64,000 nt of DNA, taken from Larkinella terrae (GTDB taxonomy: Bacteria; Bacteroidota; Bacteroidia; Cytophagales; Spirosomataceae). The DNA lies in the NCBI RefSeq assembly GCF_009668025.1, contig NZ_WJXZ01000015.1:124001-188000 (forward strand), written 5' to 3'. Every line of letters begins with the position of its first letter. Position 1 is the first letter of the stretch. Under the pieces are notes generated by a model that saw only the letters and a program-made list of their open reading frames with translations, ran no database searches and was not told the DNA's origin. The translations under genes were made by a program, and so were the position numbers. Below are positions 50,167 through 58,018 of the stretch, piece after piece.

Positions 50167-51261
50167 TCAATGCGCTTCGTGACCTTCGTAGCCAATTCCG
50201 TGATCGGCTTCGTGGTGGTCTTCGATCGCACTACCGATGTACATCGACGCGAGCAGGGTAAAAATGAATGCTTGCAGGAACGCAACCAGCAACTCGATCA
50301 GGTTCATGAACAGCGAGAACGCCACGATCAGCGGGCTAACGCCCCAGCCCATCCCGGTACCGCCCAGATCGTTGGCAATAAAAATCAGTCCTAACAAGCT
50401 CAGGATAATGATGTGACCCGCCGTGATGTTGGCAAATAACCGCACCATCAGCGAGAAGGGCTTCATGAAAACACCTACGATTTCGACCGGAATCATGATC
50501 GGCAGCAGCGCCACCGGAACGCCGGTCGGTTTGAAAAGGTGAGCCCAGTAATGTTTGTTTCCGCTCAGGTTGACAATCAAAAAAGTAATGACGGCCAGCG
50601 TCATCGTGATGGCAATGTTCCCGGTCAGGTTGGCACCGCCCGGTACCAGTCCCAGCAGGTTATTGAACAGAATGAAGAAAAACAGCGTCAGCAGGAACGG
50701 CAGATACTTTCCGTATTTGGGACCAATGTTCGGCTTGGCAATTTCGTCGCGAACGAACAGAATAACCGGTTCCAGGAACGATTGCAGGCCTTTGGGCGCT
50801 TTGCCCCGGTTTTTTTCGTAGCCTTTCTGAACGGAGAAAAATACAACGATCAGCAAAACCGCACTCAACAATAACGAAGCGACGTTTTTCGTAATGGAGA
50901 AATCAAGCACTTTAATCGACTTGTCGGGTTTGCCATCGGCACCGGCGCGGTAAATTTTATTGTGTTCTTTTACGTAGCCTTCGTAGGTGGCTTCGTGGGC
51001 AAAATGCGAGGACGAAAACACATCCAGACCGCGCCCTTCGGTATACAGAATAACGGGCAAAGGCAGCGTCAGACCGTGAGCAAATTCCCAGCCGTGGTCG
51101 TCTTTAATGTGGTGCATGATCATGTCGCCCACATTGAATTTTTTCTTTCCTTCCGCTGCCTCGTGGTCATGATGATCTTCATGTTGAGCGTTCACCGCAA
51201 CCAACGTGCTCAGAGACAATACGATACTTAAAAAAGCTTTACGAATCAGGAGACGAAACAT
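50167..51261 (-). CDS. atpB: ATP synthase F0 subunit a, with His-rich ends
   Basis: Stator channel subunit; 364 residues, longer than the E. coli protein because of a signal-like N-terminus (MFRLLIRKAFLSIVLSLSTL, then AVNAQ) and an extra N-terminal periplasmic segment. The essential Arg is in LMVRLFANITAGH. Both ends are His/Asp/Glu-rich: HEDHHDHEAAEG after the signal and EDHHEADHGIGYEGHEAH at the C-terminus. Such extensions occur in Bacteroidota a subunits. The function of the His clusters is unknown; metal or proton binding is speculation. Confidence 0.94.
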   Translation of the reverse strand: MFRLLIRKAFLSIVLSLSTLVAVNAQHEDHHDHEAAEGKKKFNVGDMIMHHIKDDHGWEFAHGLTLPLPVILYTEGRGLDVFSSSHFAHEATYEGYVKEHNKIYRAGADGKPDKSIKVLDFSITKNVASLLLSAVLLIVVFFSVQKGYEKNRGKAPKGLQSFLEPVILFVRDEIAKPNIGPKYGKYLPFLLTLFFFILFNNLLGLVPGGANLTGNIAITMTLAVITFLIVNLSGNKHYWAHLFKPTGVPVALLPIMIPVEIVGVFMKPFSLMVRLFANITAGHIIILSLLGLIFIANDLGGTGMGWGVSPLIVAFSLFMNLIELLVAFLQAFIFTLLASMYIGSAIEDHHEADHGIGYEGHEAH

Positions 51262-51280
51262 ATGAAGTAAATGGTATGTA

Positions 51281-51643
51281 TCACAAACCGCGTCGCAAGT
51301 TACGACTCAAAATGTAGATTTCAAAGGCTGTATAAAATATATATAGTGCAAGAAAGTTCAGAATAAACAGTTTGACACCACTGACGCCCCGTCCGAGAAA
51401 GAAGCCGACAAAGAGGAGACACAGGATAAGCCGGGCCACGAGCGTAGCCATGTAAAAAGGCACAAATTTTTCGCGATTATTCTGAAAACCAACGTCCATT
51501 AACCGGTGAATCAGGAACGAAACGCTCAGGAAGAAAATCAGCATAAACTTCCAGTACGGATGTAACCAACTGGTGGCGCCATACTGTTCGGCTACAAAAA
51601 ATACAATTGCCAAGAGGGCGGTGAACCCAATACTGGGGAGCAT
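51281..51643 (-). CDS. Membrane protein of the atp operon (AtpI-like)
   Basis: A 120-residue protein with four hydrophobic segments and a basic end (SRNLRRGL). Position between an AtpZ-like gene and atpB matches the usual place of AtpI, which helps assemble the c-ring, but I see no diagnostic motif. Its ATG lies one base after the preceding stop, so the genes are coupled. Confidence 0.65.
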   Translation of the reverse strand: MLPSIGFTALLAIVFFVAEQYGATSWLHPYWKFMLIFFLSVSFLIHRLMDVGFQNNREKFVPFYMATLVARLILCLLFVGFFLGRGVSGVKLFILNFLALYIFYTAFEIYILSRNLRRGL

Positions 51644-51644
51644 G

Positions 51645-51899
51645 TCAGGGTTGTTTGGGTAAACTGCGGATAAATAGGTACAGCGAAGAACCGATCGCCA
51701 ATAACGACAACACCAGCGTCCAGATCGGTTTGTGGTTGCCCTGCCACTCGTCGAGCTTGATGCCGCCCCAAACGCCCAGCCCGATGGTGGCCAGCATTTG
51801 AAAACCGATGGCGGAATACTGAACGAACGAACTGGTCCGGCGGGTCACCTTTTCGAGCGGTTTTTCCGGTTCATCGGATTTGGATTTATCGGGTTCCAT
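51645..51899 (-). CDS. AtpZ/AtpI-family protein
   Basis: An 84-residue protein with a charged cytoplasmic N-terminus (EPDKSKSDEPEKPLEK) and two membrane helices. FVQYSAIGFQMLATIGLGVW, GGIKLDEW and LVLSLLAIGSSLYLFIR are typical of AtpZ/AtpI. It is the first gene of the atp operon; AtpZ-AtpI has been linked to ion transport and ATP synthase assembly in other bacteria. Confidence 0.82.
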   Translation of the reverse strand: MEPDKSKSDEPEKPLEKVTRRTSSFVQYSAIGFQMLATIGLGVWGGIKLDEWQGNHKPIWTLVLSLLAIGSSLYLFIRSLPKQP

Positions 51900-51915
51900 G
51901 GGTCAAATCTTCGGA

Positions 51916-51942
51916 TTTGGTGTCAGGTTTTTCGTATTTTTG
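51916..51942 (+). promoter_or_regulatory. Promoter-like element for porW/sprE
   Basis: TTTG (51916-51919) and TATTTTTG (51935-51942) match the Bacteroidota -33/-7 pair, but the 15-nt spacing is short. The implied leader is about 105 nt and runs through the facing atp promoter. Confidence 0.35.
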
Positions 51943-52005
51943 TCGGCATGGCACACTTTTCGATACGGTTTTTGTGCCGGCGACGTTACTACAGTGTTGG
52001 TTGTG

Positions 52006-52036
52006 CGAAGGTAGAAAGCCTTCCGCCGGTTACCAA
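52006..52036 (-). promoter_or_regulatory. Promoter for the atp operon
   Basis: On the reverse strand TTGG (52036-52033), 19 nt, then TACCTTCG (52013-52006), one mismatch from TAnnTTTG with ideal spacing. It lies about 100 nt before the first atp gene and overlaps the leader of the divergent gene. Confidence 0.45.
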
Positions 52037-52053
52037 GTATCTTACTATTTTCC

Positions 52054-54267
52054 ATGCAAGGCGGGTTTTTCAACCGATATTTTAGTGGCAGTTCGGTAAC
52101 TGACCGGTTCCGGCCCTACGTCCTGTGGGCAATTATAACGGTCTGGTTCAGTGGTTGTTCGCAATACAGCCAGAAAAAATTGCCGGTTGCCTATCACAAT
52201 CTGAATGCCCGTTACAATGCCTACCTGATTGCCCGCGACCGGATTCGGGAAGTGGAGCGTTACAAGCAGAGAACCTACCAGGAAAACTACAATCAGCCGC
52301 TGCCGATTCTGTTGCCGCTCGATTCGACCAAGCTGGAACCCGTGCGGGCGCAACTGGACGACGCCATCAAGAAAGCTTCGCTGGTGGCCGAACGCCATCA
52401 GAACAGCAAATGGCTGGATAACAGCTACATTTTGCTGGGAACTGCCCGGATGTACCGGCAGGATTACGCCAACGCGATGGAAGTGTTCAAGTACGTCAAC
52501 ACGAAGGGCGAAGGGGAAGATGAAAAGCACGAAGCCCTGATTGGCCTCATGCGGACGTATATCGAAACCGGTGATTATACGAACGGGTTGAACGTGGCCG
52601 AATACCTCCGCGCCCAGCCGCTGAACAACGCCAACACCCGGGATTATTATTTAACCAAAGCGTATCTGCACCAGAAAAAGATGGAATACGCGGTTTCGGC
52701 GGCTTTGCTGGATGCGACGTTTCCGTTTCTGAAAAAAGGCGTCACCAAAGCCCGTTTGCACCTGATTGCCGGTCAGCTATATGACCTGATTGGGAAATCG
52801 GATCAGGCCATTGCGCATTACCGCCAGGTGTTAAAAAACCGCCCGACGTATGAGCAATCGTTTTATGCCACCATTTATTCGATTCAGGGCGGTCGCACCA
52901 GCAACGAGCGGTTTAGCCGCATGCTGAACGACCGGAAAAATACCGACCTGAAAGACAAGATTTATTATACGATGGGGCTGCTGGAAGCCCGAAACGAACG
53001 CTACCCGAAAGCGATCGAATACTGGAAAAAATCCATTAAGGAAACGACAACCAACACGATCCAGATTCCGTATACGTACCAGGAAATGGGGAAACTGTAT
53101 TTCGAAAAATTGCAGGATTTCCCGACCGCCAAAGCCTATTACGACAGCGCCCTGGCCTTATTACCACAGCAATCGGCCGATTACAAGGCACTGGCTGATC
53201 GGAAAGTTTTTCTGGATGAATTTGTGCAGCAGCAGCAAATTATTCAGACCGAAGATAGTTTGCAGAAACTGGCGCAGATGAATCCGGCCGCGCTCGACCG
53301 GCACCTGGAAGAAGCCATCGACCGCAAGCAGAAGCAACAGCAGGCTTTGCTGGCGAAAGCCCAGGAAATTGCGGCTCAGGCAGCAAACCGCCCCGCCACT
53401 TCCTCGGATATTCCGGCCGATCAGCGGTGGCTGCTCTACAATCCGATCCTGATTACGCAGGGAAAAACGGAGTTTATGCAGAAATGGGGCACGCGCCAGT
53501 TGGAAGACAACTGGCGCCGGAGCCAGAAAGAGTCGTCGGCGCAGCTCGCCAGTGCCGATTCACCCGCTCAGACCAATACGGCCCTGAATGCCACCGGAGC
53601 GCTGGGTACCGCGTCGGCTGAGTTATCAGCTTCGGAACGGAAATCCCAAAAAGACGCCTTGTATGCGACTATTCCGTTTACGCCGGAAGCGCTGAAACAA
53701 TCCAATCAGAAACTGGAAGACGCTTATTATCGGTTGGGGAAGTTGTACAAATTTCAGTTCAATCAGCCGGACAAAGCCATTCCGACCTTTGAAACCCTGC
53801 TGACGCGCTATCCGAATACGGGTGTAAAACCGGAAGTTTATTATTTGCTGATGGTTTCGAACGATCAGTTGAACCGTCCCTCGAACTGGAAAGAAAAACT
53901 CCTGGCGGAATTCCCTACCTCCTCGTATGCCCGTCAGGTTGGCAAAACCGGGACCAGCGGTACGCATACGGCAACGGGCGAAACCGAAGCGCAGCGGGTT
54001 TACACCGAAATCTACGATTTATACAAAGCCAACAACCTGAGTGAAGCGCTCAGCCGGGCCGAAACCGCCATGAGCACCCTGACGGGCAGTTTGATCGAAG
54101 ATAAAATGGCGGTTTTACGGGTGATCCTGATCGGCAAAGTCCGGGGCGTTGAGCCGTACCGCCAGGCACTTACCGAATTCATCCGCGATTATCCGACCAG
54201 TTCTTTACTTCCGAAAGTTCGGGAAATGCAGGTAGCCGCCGAACAGCCAACGGCCAAACGGAAGTAG
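52054..54267 (+). CDS. porW: PorW/SprE-type T9SS lipoprotein with TPR repeats
   Basis: A 737-residue predicted lipoprotein (hydrophobic segment ending at WFSGC) with many tetratricopeptide-like repeats. Diagnostic stretches are KKLPVAYHNLNARYNAYLIA, NSYILLGTARMYRQDYANAM and AYYRLGKLYKFQFNQPDKAI. PorW in Porphyromonas and SprE in Flavobacterium are needed for type IX secretion and gliding, reportedly linking the trans-envelope core to the outer-membrane translocon. It fits the gldKLMN genes found about 6 kb downstream. It is divergent from the atp operon, with a 154-base shared region. Confidence 0.82.
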   Translation: MQGGFFNRYFSGSSVTDRFRPYVLWAIITVWFSGCSQYSQKKLPVAYHNLNARYNAYLIARDRIREVERYKQRTYQENYNQPLPILLPLDSTKLEPVRAQLDDAIKKASLVAERHQNSKWLDNSYILLGTARMYRQDYANAMEVFKYVNTKGEGEDEKHEALIGLMRTYIETGDYTNGLNVAEYLRAQPLNNANTRDYYLTKAYLHQKKMEYAVSAALLDATFPFLKKGVTKARLHLIAGQLYDLIGKSDQAIAHYRQVLKNRPTYEQSFYATIYSIQGGRTSNERFSRMLNDRKNTDLKDKIYYTMGLLEARNERYPKAIEYWKKSIKETTTNTIQIPYTYQEMGKLYFEKLQDFPTAKAYYDSALALLPQQSADYKALADRKVFLDEFVQQQQIIQTEDSLQKLAQMNPAALDRHLEEAIDRKQKQQQALLAKAQEIAAQAANRPATSSDIPADQRWLLYNPILITQGKTEFMQKWGTRQLEDNWRRSQKESSAQLASADSPAQTNTALNATGALGTASAELSASERKSQKDALYATIPFTPEALKQSNQKLEDAYYRLGKLYKFQFNQPDKAIPTFETLLTRYPNTGVKPEVYYLLMVSNDQLNRPSNWKEKLLAEFPTSSYARQVGKTGTSGTHTATGETEAQRVYTEIYDLYKANNLSEALSRAETAMSTLTGSLIEDKMAVLRVILIGKVRGVEPYRQALTEFIRDYPTSSLLPKVREMQVAAEQPTAKRK

Positions 54268-54286
54268 CGTTTTTGGTTAAAATGTG

Positions 54287-54294
54287 TACATTTG
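54287..54294 (+). promoter_or_regulatory. -7 promoter element before the PBP1A gene
   Basis: TACATTTG matches TAnnTTTG about 50 nt upstream of the ATG at 54344. A clear -33 partner at the right distance is not visible. Confidence 0.35.
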
Positions 54295-54343
54295 ACAAAA
54301 GCGCAAGCGTTTTATCATTTCAAGTTTAATCCCTGATTCCCCT

Positions 54344-56698
54344 ATGTTTGAGTTACAACCGGGTTTGTATCGACGCCTGATTGCAAGACTCTGGAAGCTG
54401 ACCCTGGCCGGTATTCTCCTGCTGGTTCTGTATATCGTTTCAGTAAGTTACAATTTCCTGTGGCTGTTCGGCGGAATGCCCAGCCTGAAAGCCCTCGAAA
54501 ACCCGCAGAGCAATCTGGCGTCCGAAATTTACACGGAAGACGGCGTTCTGCTCAGTAAATATTACGTCGAAAACCGGACGCCGATCGAAATTTCCCAGGT
54601 TTCTCCGAATGTCATTTCCGCCCTCATGGCGACCGAAGATGCCCGGTTTGCGAAACATTCCGGAATCGACGCCCGCAGTATTTTCCGGGCCATCAACGGG
54701 GTGCTGACCGGCAGCAGCAGTTCGGGCGGGGGTAGCACGCTGACGCAGCAGGTGGCCAAAAACCTGTTTGAAACCCGAACCGAAAAATTTCGGGGCGTTC
54801 TGGGCAGCATTCCGTACGTGCGCGTGATCATCGATAAAACCAAGGAGTGGATTCTGGCCGTACGACTCGAGCGGAATTATACGAAACAGGAAATCATGAT
54901 GATGTACCTGAACACGGTTTCGTTCGGGAACAACACCTTTGGCATCAAAACGGCCGCCAAAACCTACTTTAATAAAGAGCCCTGGCAACTGAGCATCGAA
55001 GAAGCCGCCATGCTGGTGGGCATGCTCCAGAACCCGTCACGGTTTAATCCGCGTCTGTACGAAGAGCGTTCGTTGTTGCGCCGGAATGTCGTTTTATTCC
55101 AGATGCGGAAATACGGTTTTCTGACCGACGACCAGTTTGCGCTTTACAAACAGAAACCAATCAAGCTGGATTTCAACATCGAAAACCAGAACACGGGCCG
55201 AGCCGCCTACTTCCGTTCGGTGATCAAGGGCGATATTCAAAAATGGATCGACGAATACAACGATGCCCATCCGGATGACGAATTAGACCTGGAAACCAGT
55301 GGTTTGAAGATTTACACGACCATCGATTCCCGACTCCAGAAATTCGCCGAAGAAGCCGTCTACGAACACATGCGCGAGCAGCAGCGAAAATTCTACGAGC
55401 ACTGGCGCGGTCGGAACCCCTGGACTTACAAAGACAAAGCTGGTAAATGGCGCGAATTCCCTGGTTACATTGAAACAGCCGCCAAACGCACCCCTCGTTA
55501 CATCTCTTTGAAAAAGGAGTATGGTGACGATGAAAAAGCGATCTGGGCCGAAATGCGCAAACCGGTGAAAATGAAAGTATTCGTTTACGGCGGTCGGCGA
55601 AACGAGAAGGATACCGTTATGAGCCCGCTCGATTCGATCAAATATTACAAGCGGTTTCTGAATGTCGGTTTCATGTCGATGGACCCGCGAAACGGTCACG
55701 TGAAGGCCTGGGTCGGTGGTATTAACTTCAAATACCTCAAATTCGACCACGTCAAACAGGGCAAACGCCAGCCGGGTTCAACGTTCAAGCCGTTTTTGTA
55801 TCTGGCCGCGATCGACAAGAACTTCCTGACGCCCTGCGACCGGATTACCGACCAACCCGTGCGGTTTGAACCCTATGAGGACAACAATGGTCCCCGAGCC
55901 TGGGTACCCAAAAACTCAAATGGCAAATACAGTTACCAGCAATTGTCTTTGCGTCAGGCGCTGGGTCGTTCGATCAATTCGGTCAGCGCCCATCTGATCA
56001 AGCAGGCAAAATCGGCTTCAGTCGTTGAATACGCGCACAAATTGGGTATTGAAAGCGACCTGACGGCAAACCCGACATTGTGCCTGGGAACCAGCGACGT
56101 CTCGGTTTACGAAATGGTGGCGGCTTACTGCACGTTTGCCAATGCCGGTTACCGGGTTAAACCGCTGACGGTTTTGCGGATTGAGGATAAAAATGGGAAT
56201 CCATTGACCAGTTTCTTCGCCGAAAATAAGCTGGTGATCAACGCCAACACCGCTTATCAAATGCTGTACCTGATGCGGGGCGCGGTGGAAGATCCCGACG
56301 GTACGTCACAGCGGCTGCGCACCCAGTATAAACTGCTGGAAGGCGGCAACGAAATTGCGGCCAAAACCGGTACAACCTCCAGCTATTCCGACGGCTGGTT
56401 CATGGGCATGACCCAAAATCTGGTGTCGGGACTCTGGGTTGGTGGCGACGACCGCAGCATTCACTTTCGCGATATGGCGTTGGGGCAGGGCGCTCGGGTG
56501 GCCATGCCGGCCTGGGGCATGTACATGCAGAAGGTCTACGCTGATCCGACGCTGCGACGCTCCCACCCGAAAGTGCCCTTCCGAAAACCCGACGGTTTTA
56601 ACCTCTCCCTGGATTGTGGCGGTTACGCGATCGATTCCAGTCAGCGTTACATCCCACCGAAGGTGGTCGAATCGGACGAAGAAGAAATTTTGAATTGA
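54344..56698 (+). CDS. Penicillin-binding protein 1A, bifunctional
   Basis: Class A PBP making and cross-linking peptidoglycan; 784 residues, anchored by one helix (about 20-45). The GT51 domain has ATEDARFAKHSGID (catalytic Glu), STLTQQVAKNLF and RNYTKQEIMMMYLNTVSFG. The transpeptidase domain has PGSTFKPFLYLAAID (active Ser), SINSVSAHL (SxN) and KTGTTSSYSDGWFMG (KTG). A large insert between the domains is normal in Bacteroidota. It is followed by inverted heptamer repeats. Confidence 0.95.
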   Translation: MFELQPGLYRRLIARLWKLTLAGILLLVLYIVSVSYNFLWLFGGMPSLKALENPQSNLASEIYTEDGVLLSKYYVENRTPIEISQVSPNVISALMATEDARFAKHSGIDARSIFRAINGVLTGSSSSGGGSTLTQQVAKNLFETRTEKFRGVLGSIPYVRVIIDKTKEWILAVRLERNYTKQEIMMMYLNTVSFGNNTFGIKTAAKTYFNKEPWQLSIEEAAMLVGMLQNPSRFNPRLYEERSLLRRNVVLFQMRKYGFLTDDQFALYKQKPIKLDFNIENQNTGRAAYFRSVIKGDIQKWIDEYNDAHPDDELDLETSGLKIYTTIDSRLQKFAEEAVYEHMREQQRKFYEHWRGRNPWTYKDKAGKWREFPGYIETAAKRTPRYISLKKEYGDDEKAIWAEMRKPVKMKVFVYGGRRNEKDTVMSPLDSIKYYKRFLNVGFMSMDPRNGHVKAWVGGINFKYLKFDHVKQGKRQPGSTFKPFLYLAAIDKNFLTPCDRITDQPVRFEPYEDNNGPRAWVPKNSNGKYSYQQLSLRQALGRSINSVSAHLIKQAKSASVVEYAHKLGIESDLTANPTLCLGTSDVSVYEMVAAYCTFANAGYRVKPLTVLRIEDKNGNPLTSFFAENKLVINANTAYQMLYLMRGAVEDPDGTSQRLRTQYKLLEGGNEIAAKTGTTSSYSDGWFMGMTQNLVSGLWVGGDDRSIHFRDMALGQGARVAMPAWGMYMQKVYADPTLRRSHPKVPFRKPDGFNLSLDCGGYAIDSSQRYIPPKVVESDEEEILN

Positions 56699-56702
56699 TG
56701 GA

Positions 56703-56804
56703 TGAGACGTTAGGTTTTAGACAAGAGAAGTGAGACGAATTATCTACTATTTCATTTACCGTATGCCAGGTCTCTTGTCTCACTTCTCCACTCTATCCTC
56801 TATT
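56703..56804. repeat. Inverted pair of heptamer repeats between PBP1A and glycerate kinase genes
   Basis: Left arm, plus strand: TGAGACG, TTAGGTT, TTAGACA, AGAGAAG, TGAGACG (56703-56737). Right arm, reverse strand from 56804: AATAGAG, GATAGAG, TGGAGAA, GTGAGAC, AAGAGAC (to 56770). AGACAAGAGA (56719-56728) is an exact complement of TCTCTTGTCT (56771-56780). The right arm ends two bases before the kinase ATG, so it lies in its leader. Confidence 0.75.
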
Positions 56805-56806
56805 TC

Positions 56807-57934
56807 ATGAAAATCCTGCTGGCTCCTGATAAATTCAAAGGTTCCCTGACAGCCCGTCAGGTTTGCGACTCGATGACGCAGGGCATCCGGCTGGCGCATT
56901 CCGACGCCGACATTGTGGCCTTGCCGATGGCAGATGGCGGAGAAGGAACAGCGGAAGTACTGACGCTGGCTACCGGTGGAGAGTGGTTGACGATCCCGGT
57001 TCTTGACCCGCTCGAACGACCCGTTCAGGCTTCGTACGGTATTTCGTCCGGTCACCAAACCGCTTTCATTGAAATGTCCCAGGCTTCGGGATTGCGGTTA
57101 TTGCAGCGCAGTGAATACAACCCATTAAAAGCGAGCACGTTCGGAACCGGTCAGCTCATTCTGGATGCGGTGCAGCGGGGGGTAACTCACATGGTTCTCG
57201 GCATTGGCGGCAGTGCGACCAACGATGCCGGAATCGGTATGGCAGCCGCGTTAGGGTGGCAATTTCTGAACGAAAAGGGAGAACCGGTTCACGCAAACGG
57301 TGGCAATTTATCCCTCATTAGCCGGATTATCCCGCCTGCTTCTCCTCTGCGGCTAACCATTGACGTTGCCTGTGATGTTACCAATCCGTTGTTTGGACCC
57401 AATGGTGCGGCTTTTATTTACGGGCCCCAGAAAGGTGCTTCTCCGGACGATATCGAAACGTTGGATCAGGGATTACGGCGTCTGGCCGGTTTAATTCACG
57501 AACAATTTGGCGTCGATCTGGCCGAAGTACCGGGAGCCGGTGCCGCTGGCGGTTTGGGAGCGGGTGCCCTGTTCTTCCTGAATGCGACCCTGAAAGAAGG
57601 GGTAAAAGTGGTGATGGAGCAAACCCATTTTGTTGATCACCTGCGCGATGCGGATCTGGTGCTGACCGGCGAAGGGAAAATTGACAACCAGACGTTGCAG
57701 GGCAAACTGATCAACGGTATTGCGCTAGAAGCAAAAAAATCGGGCATTCCGGTGGTTGCGCTTTGCGGAACGCTGGACGCTAACCCGCAGGATATCAGGG
57801 CTCTGGGCTTAACGGCCGCATTCTCGGTCTTGACGCATCCCCAATCGCTCGACGAAGCCCTGGCCAACGCTTCCGAAGCCGTCAGTCACACAACTTTTAA
57901 TCTCCTTCGTTTGTTAAGTAGGAACACAGATTGA
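56807..57934 (+). CDS. Glycerate kinase (GlxK/GarK family)
   Basis: Phosphorylates D-glycerate with ATP; 375 residues, normal for the type I family. Start MKILLAPDKFKGSLTARQVC, then ADGGEGTAEVLTLATGG, GIGGSATNDAGIGMAAALGW, PGAGAAGGLGAGALFF and VLTGEGKIDNQTLQGK are family signatures. No other glyoxylate or glycerate pathway gene is nearby. Its last codons (RNTD) are encoded by the beginning of a repeat that continues downstream. Confidence 0.93.
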   Translation: MKILLAPDKFKGSLTARQVCDSMTQGIRLAHSDADIVALPMADGGEGTAEVLTLATGGEWLTIPVLDPLERPVQASYGISSGHQTAFIEMSQASGLRLLQRSEYNPLKASTFGTGQLILDAVQRGVTHMVLGIGGSATNDAGIGMAAALGWQFLNEKGEPVHANGGNLSLISRIIPPASPLRLTIDVACDVTNPLFGPNGAAFIYGPQKGASPDDIETLDQGLRRLAGLIHEQFGVDLAEVPGAGAAGGLGAGALFFLNATLKEGVKVVMEQTHFVDHLRDADLVLTGEGKIDNQTLQGKLINGIALEAKKSGIPVVALCGTLDANPQDIRALGLTAAFSVLTHPQSLDEALANASEAVSHTTFNLLRLLSRNTD

Positions 57935-57985
57935 ACTGATTAAAACTGATTCTTTCCGTGCAAATCCGTTACATCCGTTACATCG
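57924..57985. repeat. Inverted pair of about-9-nt repeats before uvrC
   Basis: Left arm, plus strand: GATT repeats at 57929, 57938 and 57948, in units like GAACTGATT and AAAACTGATT. Right arm: ATCCGTTAC at 57964 and 57973, which on the reverse strand reads AACGGAT. The arms thus carry related units (AACTGAT and AACGGAT) in opposite orientation. The first units overlap the last codons of the kinase gene. Confidence 0.55.
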
Positions 57986-58018
57986 CCCGGCGACCCGGCC
58001 GCGTTCCCATCCAAAAAA

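Noticed and set aside
56703-56804. CRISPR-like array
   Set aside because: Units are only 7 nt with no spacers of constant length and no cas genes in the window.
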